A stretch of DNA of 64,000 bases from Pseudomonas californiensis (GTDB lineage Bacteria; Pseudomonadota; Gammaproteobacteria; Pseudomonadales; Pseudomonadaceae), in the NCBI RefSeq assembly GCF_021147775.1, contig NZ_JAGTPK010000009.1, positions 147,602 to 211,601 on the forward strand, written 5' to 3'. The first letter of the stretch is position 1. Every line of letters starts with the position of its first letter. Shown piece after piece: positions 45,000 to 54,009 of the stretch. The notes beneath the pieces are model-generated. The model did no database searches. It was not told where the DNA came from and saw only the letters and a program-made list of their open reading frames with translations. The position numbers and the translations under genes were made by a program.

Positions 45000-46241
45000 A
45001 TGCTGAACCACAAGGTTTTTGCAATGGCGGGAACGTGCGCGCTGATTTTCCCATTGTCGGCATCCGCCGACTTCATTGGCGACAGCAAGGCAAGTGTGGA
45101 ATTGCGTAACTTCTACTTCAATCGGGACTTCCGTAACGGGCCACCTACCGCCCAGCGTGATGCGGCAGCAGAGTGGGCACAAGGCGCCATGTTGCGAATC
45201 GAATCCGGTTATACCGCGGGCACACTGGGCCTGGGCATCGATGCTGTGGGCATGCTCGGCGTCAAACTCGACGGTGGGGACGGCTCTGGCGGCACGGGGC
45301 TGCTGCCCGCTGATCTGAGTTCACGGAACGGTCGTGGCTCACAGGATGAATACTCGAAACTGGAGCTGACCGCCAAAGCGAAGATCGCTCAGACAGTGCT
45401 GAAAGTCGGGTCCCTCGCTTTCCGTACACCCGTGGTCTCAAGCAATGACACCCGTTTGCTGCCCGCAACGTTTGAGGGCGCCATGCTGGTCTCCAAGGAC
45501 ATCGACAAACTGATGCTGCAAGGCGGCAAGCTGGAACAGATCAAATTCAACAGCTCTTCCGATTACCAGGACTTCACCGGCAATCGCATCGGCGGCGTCA
45601 GTGACGACTTCAACTTTGCCGGCGGCACTTACAGCTTCAACAAGGCCCTCAGCACCAGCCTCTATTACGGCAACCTCGAGAATGTCTATCGCCAGTACTT
45701 TGGTGGTGTTGTCTATGAGATCCCCCTTGCCGAACGGCAATCGCTGAGGTTCGACCTGCGTTATTCCAGGAGCACCGAGGACGGCAACTTCCGCGCCCTC
45801 GATAACCGAGCTGCCAACGGCATGGTCGCCTACACGCTGGGGGCGAACGTGTTCTCGGCAGCCTACCAGCGCATGAGTGGCGACGACCCCTTTCCTTACA
45901 TTGCCAACAGCGACCCCTACCTGGTCAACTTCGTACAGATCAACGATTTTGCCAACACTCAGGAACGCTCCTGGCAAGTGCGCTACGACTATAACTTCGC
46001 AACGTTGGGTATTCCGGGCCTGACGTTCATGAGCCGTTATGTCAGCGGTGACAATGCGCTGGTCGCGGGCAGTAATACAGGCAAGGAGTGGGAACGCGAT
46101 ACCGACATCGGTTATGTCATTCAAAGCGGCTCGTTGAAAAACGTGGGCGTCAAACTTCGCAATGCAACGGTGCGGTCAAACTTCGGTAACGATCTGGATG
46201 AAACCCGATTGATCGTCAGTTACACGCTCGCCCTGTGGTAA
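45000..46241 (+). CDS. OprD-family outer membrane porin
   Basis: The start at 45000 follows GGAG. The 413-residue product has a Sec signal (about 1-23, ALIFPLSASA) and OprD blocks: DSKASVELRNFYFNRDFRN, AEWAQGAMLRIESGYTAGTLG and a C-terminal beta strand ending YTLALW. It forms an 18-strand barrel for small carboxylates or basic amino acids. A 260-bp gap with two hairpins near 44778-44818 (GGAGT-AAC-ACTCC; GTTGCCG with CGGCAAC) separates it from the carboxylase gene. It probably admits the substrate of the operon. Confidence 0.92.
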   Translation: MLNHKVFAMAGTCALIFPLSASADFIGDSKASVELRNFYFNRDFRNGPPTAQRDAAAEWAQGAMLRIESGYTAGTLGLGIDAVGMLGVKLDGGDGSGGTGLLPADLSSRNGRGSQDEYSKLELTAKAKIAQTVLKVGSLAFRTPVVSSNDTRLLPATFEGAMLVSKDIDKLMLQGGKLEQIKFNSSSDYQDFTGNRIGGVSDDFNFAGGTYSFNKALSTSLYYGNLENVYRQYFGGVVYEIPLAERQSLRFDLRYSRSTEDGNFRALDNRAANGMVAYTLGANVFSAAYQRMSGDDPFPYIANSDPYLVNFVQINDFANTQERSWQVRYDYNFATLGIPGLTFMSRYVSGDNALVAGSNTGKEWERDTDIGYVIQSGSLKNVGVKLRNATVRSNFGNDLDETRLIVSYTLALW

Positions 46242-46409
46242 CGACGGCGGTCTGCTAACGCCTGTCTCCCTCTTCGCCTGAAACCCATGCCGCAAGGCAG
46301 GCTTTCGTGCGCCTTGATGCTGACTGTTCAAGGGCTCCAGCCCCTGTGCAGCCAGCATCAAGATACTTGCGAATACGTCATTTACCTGTGCATGCCCGGA
46401 GCGTGAGCA

Positions 46410-48293
46410 ATGACCCCTCTCAAATTCAATCAGAAGATATTGCTGATCGCTTCATTGGTGATCATGACCTTGTTTTGCGCGTTTTCTGTATTGAATGATG
46501 TTCGTCTGCGCGACGACAACACACAAAAACTAGAGCAGAACACCCGCGCCCTCGCCGCTTCCATGGCTCATGACATTCAGAACTGGCTGGATGGACGGCT
46601 GACCTTGATGAAGGGTGTCGCGCAATTCATGGGCCAGACACCCTCGGGAGTAAATCTGCTCGCCAGTTTGCAGAACAAGGTGCTGATGGAGCAGTTCATC
46701 GCAGGCTATATCGGCCTGCAGGATGGCAGCTTTTACATTTATCCACCTCGTGAAATGCCGTCCGATTACGACGCACGTCAGCGCCAGTGGTACAAGGACG
46801 CCATTGAGCACGGCAGCGCCATGACCGAACCCTATGTCGGTGTCGGGATCGACTACAGAATCATCACTCAGGCGGTCGTCATCCCTTCCGGTCAGCAGAC
46901 ACTGGGTGTTCTGGGCGCCAGCCTGAAGATCGAGACGATTTCGCAGACACTCAATGTTCAGGCATTCGACGGCGGCGGTTATGCGTTTCTGGTCAACAAG
47001 GCAGGCAAGATACTGGTTCACCCCGACAAGGCGCTGATTGGTAAAACCCTGTCCGATCTTTTTCCGGGCAACACGTTGGCGCTGAGCGATCGCCTGGTTG
47101 AAGCCACCGCACTGGAGGGTCCCACGTTCACGTTATTTTCGCCGATCAAGGGTCTGCAGTCGCAAAACTGGTACATCGGTATTGTTCTGGACAAACAGGC
47201 CGCTCTGGCAAGCGTCTCGGCGTTCCGCAATTCGGCCATCATTGCCACTGTCGTCGCAGGCCTCGCCACGCTTTTGCTGCTCGGCTTGCTGATCAGGGTG
47301 CTGATGAGGCCGCTGCACGCCATCAGCCATGCCATGGAAGACATCGCGATGGGCGATGGCGATCTGACGCGACGTCTGTCGATCCTGTCGAAAGACGAAT
47401 TCGGGCAACTGGCAGCCAGCTTCAATCGCTTCAGCGGCCGGATCCACGTCTCTATCACCGAGGTGTCATCCACCACCGATGCGTTGAGCGAGGCTACACG
47501 TCGCGTGTTATCGGCATCCAACTCATCGGTGGAAAAATCGGAACACCAGTCGGGCTACACCACCAGCGTGGCTGCAGCAATCGAAGAACTGGGCGCCGCA
47601 GCTCAGGAAATCGCATCAAGTGCGTCTGCAGCCTCGAAAGGCGCGTCCCATGCCAGGCGACAGATCGAGTCGACCTGCGCGCTGGTGGAGAACACCGTCA
47701 TGTCCATGAGTCGCTTGCAGGACAACATCGAACTGACTCGCTCGCAGATCGAAGACCTCAACGCGAAAAGCGCCAACATTGGCAAGGTTCTGGAGGTCAT
47801 TTCGACGATCTCCGGCAAGACCAACCTGCTGGCCTTGAACGCTGCCATCGAGGCGGCCAGGGCTGGGGAAGCAGGACGCGGATTTGCCGTAGTAGCCGAT
47901 GAAGTCCGTAGCCTCGCCCATCACACCCAGAACGCAACGGAGGAAATCCGTGCCGTGATCGACGCCCTGCAAACTGGGGCAATGCAGGCTGCCCAGACCA
48001 TGCTGCACAGCCATGAAATCGGAAACCAGAGCGTGTTGGTGGCGGGCCAGGCTGGAGCGAGTCTGCTGACCGTGGTGTCAAGCATCGGCGAGATTGACGA
48101 AATGTGCATGACTGTCGCTGCCGCCACCGAAGAGCAGACCAATGCGGTCGCGCAACTGACCCGGGATGTGCACGAAATCAGCCAGTTGAATCGCCAGACC
48201 ACGGACAACCTGGGTTCAACGCTCAAGGCGTGCGGCGAGCTGGACGCCGAAGCCGGCCGGCTCAGGAGTCTCGTAGCGACGTTCAAGCTGTAA
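46410..48293 (+). CDS. Methyl-accepting chemotaxis protein, dCache-type sensor
   Basis: The 627-residue product has membrane helices near residues 8-28 and 281-303 around a periplasmic double-Cache domain: [60 protein letters not shown], the usual pattern of amino acid or amine sensors. A HAMP domain ([20 protein letters not shown]) and the signalling tip [20 protein letters not shown] follow. Its place between the oxoproline and amide operons suggests a nutrient attractant sensor. Confidence 0.93.
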   Translation: MTPLKFNQKILLIASLVIMTLFCAFSVLNDVRLRDDNTQKLEQNTRALAASMAHDIQNWLDGRLTLMKGVAQFMGQTPSGVNLLASLQNKVLMEQFIAGYIGLQDGSFYIYPPREMPSDYDARQRQWYKDAIEHGSAMTEPYVGVGIDYRIITQAVVIPSGQQTLGVLGASLKIETISQTLNVQAFDGGGYAFLVNKAGKILVHPDKALIGKTLSDLFPGNTLALSDRLVEATALEGPTFTLFSPIKGLQSQNWYIGIVLDKQAALASVSAFRNSAIIATVVAGLATLLLLGLLIRVLMRPLHAISHAMEDIAMGDGDLTRRLSILSKDEFGQLAASFNRFSGRIHVSITEVSSTTDALSEATRRVLSASNSSVEKSEHQSGYTTSVAAAIEELGAAAQEIASSASAASKGASHARRQIESTCALVENTVMSMSRLQDNIELTRSQIEDLNAKSANIGKVLEVISTISGKTNLLALNAAIEAARAGEAGRGFAVVADEVRSLAHHTQNATEEIRAVIDALQTGAMQAAQTMLHSHEIGNQSVLVAGQAGASLLTVVSSIGEIDEMCMTVAAATEEQTNAVAQLTRDVHEISQLNRQTTDNLGSTLKACGELDAEAGRLRSLVATFKL

Positions 48294-48379
48294 GACACTG
48301 CACAGCGGGCCTGATACGCGACGCGCTGCTGCGCTGCTTTCACCCGACCATAACCGCTTCACTCAACGGACGATGACGC

Positions 48380-48910
48380 ATGAACGCTACCGCCAACACC
48401 CTTGAACATTACCTCTACGCGAAAGACGGCAACCGGCCCGACCTGCTGCGACAGTGCTTCACGGCTGACGCTACGCTGGAAATGCGGGTCCACACCGATA
48501 CCATTTCGTTCCCGTCACAGGTCAGCGGTCGACCTGGCATCGCCGCCACGCTGGTCAGGGATTTTGGCCAGCGTTATGAGAACGTCTATACGTTTTACGT
48601 TGGCGCACCGCCGCAACCTGGGGTTGCGCGCTTTGACTGCAAGTGGCTGGTGGGCATGTCGGTCAAAGAAACCGGCGAGTTACGCCTGGGCTTTGGCGAG
48701 TATCAGTGGCGCTTCTCCCTGGAGTCAGGCCTCGCGGAGCATCTGAAAATCACCATCGATGACATGCAGGTGTTTGCGCCAGATACGCTTGAGCCTGTCA
48801 TGGACTGGCTGCAGTCTCTGACTTATCCATGGTGCCTGCCTGAACATGTGCTGACAGGTATACCGCCAATCAGCTATGCCAACAGCATTGCGGATTACTT
48901 TGCCCAGTGA
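48380..48910 (+). CDS. SnoaL/NTF2-like protein, 176 aa
   Basis: The product has the NTF2-like pattern: a first helix with NTLEHYLYAKDGNRPDLLRQ, CFTADATLEMRV, GRPGIAATLVRDFGQRYENV and a beta sheet with FDCKWLVGMSVKETGELRLG. No catalytic residues can be assigned. It follows the chemoreceptor by 86 bp and could be read from the same promoter. Confidence 0.65.
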   Translation: MNATANTLEHYLYAKDGNRPDLLRQCFTADATLEMRVHTDTISFPSQVSGRPGIAATLVRDFGQRYENVYTFYVGAPPQPGVARFDCKWLVGMSVKETGELRLGFGEYQWRFSLESGLAEHLKITIDDMQVFAPDTLEPVMDWLQSLTYPWCLPEHVLTGIPPISYANSIADYFAQ

Positions 48911-49428
48911 TCTGACTGCAGGGCCTGGTGCATCGCGCACATTACCCCGTGAGCGAAACGCGCAATGCTGGCTGGAAAGGTCACCACAACGGGGCGAATC
49001 TGGCTGCTCTGGTTGTTACAGTGCACTACATCCGTGCAGCGCACTGGGTGACTGCTTCCCACTTTTGCAGGCTGAAGATACGGCCCGGGACCGAAAATCC
49101 GCCTGCAAGCCCCTGAATAAAGCGTTACGCGGTATCTGGTCCAGATTCTGCATTATCCAGACACCGCTCCCCGCGGTATTCGTTTCCCCCAATGCCTGAA
49201 TGGCAAAGGGTGGCCCAGCCCCAATGATGCGGCTGCGGCCTACAAGCGAAACGATCTTCACTCGTCCAGCCGACAGCGTCGTCGGTACATGGAATCAGGC
49301 CCACCCTTCCCGCCTGCATTTCATCCAGACTGCCCCCATCATGAGTCCAACGCCTTTCAGGTCGCCTTGCGGCTGCCTGCAAGTCGATCCTGTGATGCCG
49401 CGCCGGTCTGGTTTCAGGAGCACACCGC
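48911..49428 (+). other. Leader/intergenic region of the amide operon
   Basis: About 518 bp without a gene that I can support. It holds several hairpins: CAGTGC with GCACTG (49019-49046), ATCTGG-T-CCAGAT near 49134-49146, ACCGC-TCCCC-GCGGT near 49162-49176 followed by ATTCGTTT, and the two hexaloop hairpins listed separately. TCCTG at 49388-49392 can pair with the CAGGA of the ribosome site before 49429. No strong T-rich terminator is visible. Confidence 0.5.
49217..49285 (+). promoter_or_regulatory. Candidate dual-hexaloop ANTAR (AmiR) target RNA
   Basis: Hairpin 1 (49217-49234) is AGCCCC, loop AATGAT, GCGGCT with one C-C mismatch. Hairpin 2 (49270-49285) is CCGAC, loop AGCGTC, GTCGG. Both loops have six bases with A at position 1 and G at position 4, the known signature for RNA bound by ANTAR antiterminators. 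The operon encodes an AmiR-like ANTAR protein. Against it: the linker is 35 bases and no clear overlapping terminator is seen. Confidence 0.4.
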
Positions 49429-50667
49429 ATGGCTATCAACCGTCGCACGTTCCTTCGCTCAACAGCGATCTCCGCCGCTGCGCTTTCGGCGATGAGCTTC
49501 AAGAGCTTTTCAGCCTTTGCAGCTGAAGACGCTATCAATATCGCTTCGCTGTACGACAGCTCTGGCGGTCTGGACATCTATGGCAAACCGATTGTCGACG
49601 CCCTGACATTCGCCACCGAAGAACTCAACGCTCAAGGTGGCCTGCTCGGTCGCCCGCTGAATCTGATCAAGTACGACACCCAGTCGAACATGCAGCTGTA
49701 CGCACAGTACGCGCAACAGGCAACCCTGAAAGATCGTGCCGCAGTGGTGCACGCCGGCATCACGTCGTCCTCACGCGAAGTGGTGCGCCCGGTGCTGGAC
49801 CGTTACAAAACGTTGTACTTCTACAACAACCAGTACGAAGGTGGCGTCTGTGACCGCAACTTTTTTGCCACTGGCGTAACCCCTGGGCAAACCGTCGAAA
49901 AACTGGTGTCCCATGTCACCGGGAAATGGGGCAAGAAGGTCTACATCGTTGCAGCCGATTACAACTATGGGCAGATCGTCGCCGCCTGGGTGAAGAAGTA
50001 TGTCGAGCAGGCGGGCGGCTCAAGCGTTGGTATCGAGTTTTTTCCGCTGGACGTGACCAACTTCGGCGCGACCATTTCCAAGATTCAGGAAGCCAAACCC
50101 GACTTCGTCTGGTCGGCCCTGGTGGGCGGCGCGCACATGTCGTTCTATCGCCAATGGAAAGCCGCAGGCATGACGGGCAAACTGCCTATCGCCTCGACCA
50201 CCTTCGCGGGCGGTAACGAGCATATCGTGCTGTCGCCCGAAGAGAGCAACGGCATTCTGATCTGCCAGAACTATGTGCAGGAACTGCAAACCCCGCTGAA
50301 TACCGCCTTTGTCGAACGGTTCCACACGCGTTTCGGCAGCGACTATCCCTACATCACTGAACTGGCCATGGGCGCTTACCAAGGCATGATGCTGTGGGCC
50401 GAAGGTGTGCGCCGCGCGGGTTCCATCGAGCGGATGGCGGTCATCGAGGCGCTGGAAAAAGGCGTCAGTCTGGACCTGCCAAGCGGCAAGGTCAGCGTCG
50501 ACCCGGCAACCCACCACTGCATCCTCGACGTGCACATTGCCGAAGTGCGCGACCGTCGCCTGAACGTCGTCCAAAGCTTTGCCCAACAAGCGCCCTCTGA
50601 CACCGCCGCCGTGTGCGACCTGGTGAAGAACCCGCGTGATGCGAAGCAATACAGCATTGCGCTGTAA
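49429..50667 (+). CDS. Urea/amide-type ABC importer, periplasmic binding protein (Tat signal)
   Basis: The 412-residue product starts with NRRTFLRSTAISAAAL, a twin-arginine signal, and continues as a Peripla_BP_5 urea/amide-binding protein: NIASLYDSSGGLDIYGKPIV, FATEELNAQGGLLGRPLNLI, YFYNNQYEGGVCDRNFFATG, VYIVAADYNYGQIVAAWVKK. It is similar in plan to UrtA/FmdD and AmiC. AGGAG lies eight bases before the ATG. First gene of the amide operon. Confidence 0.92.
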   Translation: MAINRRTFLRSTAISAAALSAMSFKSFSAFAAEDAINIASLYDSSGGLDIYGKPIVDALTFATEELNAQGGLLGRPLNLIKYDTQSNMQLYAQYAQQATLKDRAAVVHAGITSSSREVVRPVLDRYKTLYFYNNQYEGGVCDRNFFATGVTPGQTVEKLVSHVTGKWGKKVYIVAADYNYGQIVAAWVKKYVEQAGGSSVGIEFFPLDVTNFGATISKIQEAKPDFVWSALVGGAHMSFYRQWKAAGMTGKLPIASTTFAGGNEHIVLSPEESNGILICQNYVQELQTPLNTAFVERFHTRFGSDYPYITELAMGAYQGMMLWAEGVRRAGSIERMAVIEALEKGVSLDLPSGKVSVDPATHHCILDVHIAEVRDRRLNVVQSFAQQAPSDTAAVCDLVKNPRDAKQYSIAL

Positions 50668-50677
50668 GGAGGCTGAC

Positions 50678-51547
50678 ATGGATTGGGCTGCAATTTTCTC
50701 GCTGCAAATACTGGGCGCCATCGCCACGCTGGTGCTGTTGAGCATCGGCCTGGCGGTGGTGTTCGGGATGATGAAGATCATCAACCTGGCGCATGGCGAA
50801 TTCATGATGCTCGGCGGCTATGTGGCGGTGTTGGCCACCCACACGCTGCACGTACCGATCTGGATTTCCATTCTGGTGCTTGCACCCGTGACGGTCGGGC
50901 TGTTCGGCATGCTGGTGGAGCGCCTGCTGGTGCGCCACCTCTACGGGCGGATGATCGACACCATGCTTGCCACCTGGGGGCTCAGCCTGGCGTTGACCGG
51001 CACCGCCACCATGCTGTTCGGTAACACCACGGTCGGCATCAGCTCACCGTTGCCAGGCATCACCGTGGGGGCTTACCAGACCAGCGGTTATGGGGTTTTT
51101 GTGATCGGCGTAGCCGTCGCGGTGTTGCTGGGTATGTGGGCGCTGCTGCGCTTCACCCACTTCGGCCTGTGTGCACGGGCCACCATGCAGAACGCCAAAA
51201 TGGCCGCTGCGCTGGGCGCCAATCCCGGACGCATCTACAGCCTGACCTTTGGTCTTGGTGCTGCGCTGGCCGGGCTCGGTGGTGCAGTACTGGCGCCGCT
51301 GACCGGGGTTATCCCGACGCTGGGCGCAAGTTACATCGCCAAAGCATTCATCACGGTGATCGGTGGGGGCAGCGCGGTCATCACCGGCACGCTCAGTGCG
51401 GCGGGCGCTTTCGGCGTCGTCAGCCAAGTGGTGACGTTTCTCAGTACCCCGGTGTTCGGCGAGGTCGCCCTGCTGCTGGCAGCCATTGTGCTGATCCGCG
51501 TTCTGCCGCAAGGCATCACCGGGCGTTTCTTCCGGAGGGCCTTCTGA
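50678..51547 (+). CDS. Urea/amide-type ABC importer, permease (LivH/UrtB-like)
   Basis: AAGGAGG five bases before the ATG at 50678 fixes the start. The 289-residue product has eight or nine membrane helices with SIGLAVVFGMMKIINLAHGE and FMMLGGYVAVLA, and RATMQNAKMAAALGANPGRI as coupling loop. The stop overlaps the next ATG by one base. Confidence 0.92.
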   Translation: MDWAAIFSLQILGAIATLVLLSIGLAVVFGMMKIINLAHGEFMMLGGYVAVLATHTLHVPIWISILVLAPVTVGLFGMLVERLLVRHLYGRMIDTMLATWGLSLALTGTATMLFGNTTVGISSPLPGITVGAYQTSGYGVFVIGVAVAVLLGMWALLRFTHFGLCARATMQNAKMAAALGANPGRIYSLTFGLGAALAGLGGAVLAPLTGVIPTLGASYIAKAFITVIGGGSAVITGTLSAAGAFGVVSQVVTFLSTPVFGEVALLLAAIVLIRVLPQGITGRFFRRAF

Positions 51548-52578
51548 TGCCTGTCACTTTTCCTCGTTGGCTGCCCTTGCTCGGCTGTGCGCTGGCTGCC
51601 GTGCTGGTGGCGGTATTGCCGCACTGGCTGGATCTGTTCACCCTGCTGTCGCTGACCATCTATCTGGTCATGGCGTTGCTTGCACTGAGCCTCGCGTTTA
51701 TCTGGGGGTTCGGCGGCATTCTGTGTTTTGGTCAGGCGGCGTTCTTTGGTCTTGGGGCCTACGCCTATGCCATTGGCGTGATCAACCTCGGTGACAGCAC
51801 GTGGCCGGTGTTGCTGGCCATCGTCGTACCGGCGCTGTTTGCTGCCGCCATGGGTTACTTCATGTTTTATGGCGGCATCAGCGATGTGTATCTGGGGGTA
51901 ATCACGCTCGCCGTAACATTGATTCTGTTCAATGTCATGAACTCGACATCAGGCAGTGAATACCACATCGGCAGCGCGCTGCTGGGCGGTTTCAATGGCA
52001 TCCCGGCAATTCCCACACTGAATGTGCCGTTCAACCCAGAGCAAGTGCTGGAACCCGAAGCGCTGTTCCAGGTCATCGCTGCAACCTTGATCCTGTGCTA
52101 CCTGGGGTTGCGGGGGCTGCTCGCCAGCCGTTTCGGCAAAGTCGTCGTGGCCATCCGTGAAAACGAACAGCGTGCCGGTCTGCTGGGCTATGACACACGT
52201 CTGCACAAACTGATCGTGTTCAGCCTCGGCGGCGGTATTGCTGGCCTCGCAGGTTGCCTGTTCGCCAACTGGGGAGCGTTCGTCAGCCCTGGCGTGTTCG
52301 GCCTGGCGCAGTCTGCGCAGATCATCATCTGGGTGATCGTCGGCGGGCGCGGCACGCTGTTCGGCCCAATCATCGCGTGCATTGGCCTGCAAGCGCTGAT
52401 GGCCCGCCTGGGCCAGCAGCAAAGCATCGACAGCAGTCTGGTGCTGGGCTTGATTCTGTTGGCCTTCGTCATGTTGCTCCCGCGCGGGTTGCTGCCAAGC
52501 CTGACTTCGCTGACGTCGCGTCTGTTCAATCAACGCACCGCCCCGACAGTCCCTGACCCACAGGAGCGCGTTGCATGA
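51547..52578 (+). CDS. Urea/amide-type ABC importer, permease (LivM/UrtC-like)
   Basis: The 343-residue product has about nine membrane helices, LALSLAFIWGFGGILCFGQA, FFGLGAYAYAIG and the coupling loop VVVAIRENEQRAGLLGYDTR. I use the ATG at 51547; a longer open frame upstream lies inside the previous gene. It ends with a 4-bp overlap onto the ATPase gene. Confidence 0.92.
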   Translation: MPVTFPRWLPLLGCALAAVLVAVLPHWLDLFTLLSLTIYLVMALLALSLAFIWGFGGILCFGQAAFFGLGAYAYAIGVINLGDSTWPVLLAIVVPALFAAAMGYFMFYGGISDVYLGVITLAVTLILFNVMNSTSGSEYHIGSALLGGFNGIPAIPTLNVPFNPEQVLEPEALFQVIAATLILCYLGLRGLLASRFGKVVVAIRENEQRAGLLGYDTRLHKLIVFSLGGGIAGLAGCLFANWGAFVSPGVFGLAQSAQIIIWVIVGGRGTLFGPIIACIGLQALMARLGQQQSIDSSLVLGLILLAFVMLLPRGLLPSLTSLTSRLFNQRTAPTVPDPQERVA

Positions 52579-53300
52579 GCATTCTTCTGCAAACACAAGG
52601 CCTCGGCGTCAGCTTCGGCGGCGTGCATGCGGTGAAGTCCGTGGACTTTGCCCTTAAACGCGGCGAACTGCGTTGCCTGATTGGCCCGAACGGCGCTGGC
52701 AAAAGCACGTTCTTCAAGCTGCTCAGCGGCCAGTTGAAACCGACCCACGGCACCTGTGACTTTCAGGGGCAGCGCATCAGCGGTCTGGCGCCACACCGCA
52801 TCGCTCGCCTTGGCATCGGCATCAAGACTCAGACCCCGAGCGTTTTCGACGGGCTTGATGTGCTCGAGAATCTGCGTCTGGCCGCCAGCCGGGTGCAGAC
52901 CAAAAGTCAGGCGCAGCAGACCGCTGAACAGACCCTGGAACGTATAGGTCTGGGCGAGCTGCGTCACCGTCTGGTTGGCGACCTGGCGCACGGCCAACGT
53001 CAGTGGGTTGAACTGGGGATGATTCTGGCATCGCGGCCCACGCTGGTGCTGCTCGACGAACCGGCTGCAGGTATGACCTATCAGGAGGTGCGCAAGACCG
53101 CCGCATTGATCAAAGAGATCAACGCACACAGCACGGTGGTGGTGGTTGAACACGACATGGAGTTCATTCGCCTGATCGCAGGCACGGTCACCGTGTTCAA
53201 CCAGGGCGCCGTGCTGGCACAGGGCAGTTTTGCCAATGTCACCCAGGATCCTGCGGTCCGCGAGGCATACCTGGGCAAACAGGAGATCAAACATGCTTGA
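52575..53300 (+). CDS. Urea/amide-type ABC importer, ATP-binding protein (LivG/UrtD-like)
   Basis: The 241-residue product has Walker A GPNGAGKST, GIGIKTQTPSVFDGLDVLEN, signature LAHGQRQWVELGMIL, Walker B LVLLDEPAAGMT and H-loop VVEHDM. LAHGQRQ in place of LSGGQ is typical of UrtD-type proteins. It overlaps the next gene by 8 bp. Confidence 0.93.
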   Translation: MSILLQTQGLGVSFGGVHAVKSVDFALKRGELRCLIGPNGAGKSTFFKLLSGQLKPTHGTCDFQGQRISGLAPHRIARLGIGIKTQTPSVFDGLDVLENLRLAASRVQTKSQAQQTAEQTLERIGLGELRHRLVGDLAHGQRQWVELGMILASRPTLVLLDEPAAGMTYQEVRKTAALIKEINAHSTVVVVEHDMEFIRLIAGTVTVFNQGAVLAQGSFANVTQDPAVREAYLGKQEIKHA

Positions 53301-53997
53301 AGTCAACGGTTTGTGCGCAGGCTATGGCCGCGTGCCTGTGCTACGCGACATTGCCCTGAGCAGCCCCGCCAATGCCTGCATTGGCGTGTTGGGCCGCAAC
53401 GGCATGGGCAAGACCACCCTGCTGCGTGCGCTGATCGGTGAGTTGCCGACCCGCACGGGCAGCCTGCACTTCGGCGGGCAGGACCTCACCCGTGCCGCAG
53501 CTCACCAGCGCGCCCGGGCCGGTATCGGCTACGTGCCGCAAGGCAGACAGATATTTCCGTTTCTCAGTGTTGGCGAAAACCTGCGCATGGGTTGCGTCAA
53601 GGACTTCGCCGGCGCACACGCGACCATCGAACGGATCCTGGACTACTTTCCGCGCCTGCAACGCTTGCTTGATCAGCCGGGTGGCGCGCTGTCCGGAGGG
53701 GAACAACAACTGCTGGCACTGGCCCGCTGTCTGTGCGGCGACCCCAGACTGATACTGCTCGATGAGCCCACTGAAGGCATCCAGCCCTCCATCTGCGACG
53801 AGATCATCGAAACACTGCAACGTCTGCGTCGCGAGCAGGGTCTGGGAATCATTCTGGTCGAGCAGGACATCGAGTTTCTGACTGCCCTGGCGGATCGCAT
53901 CCTGATCATCGAGAACGGCCAACTGGTCGAAGAAGTCGACCCCTCCTGCACCAGCGCCGAAGCCCTCGCCGAGCGCTTCATGGGCTTCCACTCATAA
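53293..53997 (+). CDS. Urea/amide-type ABC importer, ATP-binding protein (LivF/UrtE-like)
   Basis: The ATG at 53293 lies inside the end of the previous gene; the longer frame from 53230 is the previous gene's shadow. The 234-residue product has Walker A GRNGMGKTT (the UrtE form), GIGYVPQGRQIFPFLSVGEN, LSGGEQQLLALAR, LILLDEPTEGIQPS and LVEQDIEF. It completes the importer. Confidence 0.93.
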   Translation: MLEVNGLCAGYGRVPVLRDIALSSPANACIGVLGRNGMGKTTLLRALIGELPTRTGSLHFGGQDLTRAAAHQRARAGIGYVPQGRQIFPFLSVGENLRMGCVKDFAGAHATIERILDYFPRLQRLLDQPGGALSGGEQQLLALARCLCGDPRLILLDEPTEGIQPSICDEIIETLQRLRREQGLGIILVEQDIEFLTALADRILIIENGQLVEEVDPSCTSAEALAERFMGFHS

Positions 53998-54009
53998 GGA
54001 TTTTGCGAC

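Noticed and set aside
50020..50805. Minus-strand open frame of 261 codons
   Set aside because: Antisense to the amide-binding protein and permease genes, without own signals.
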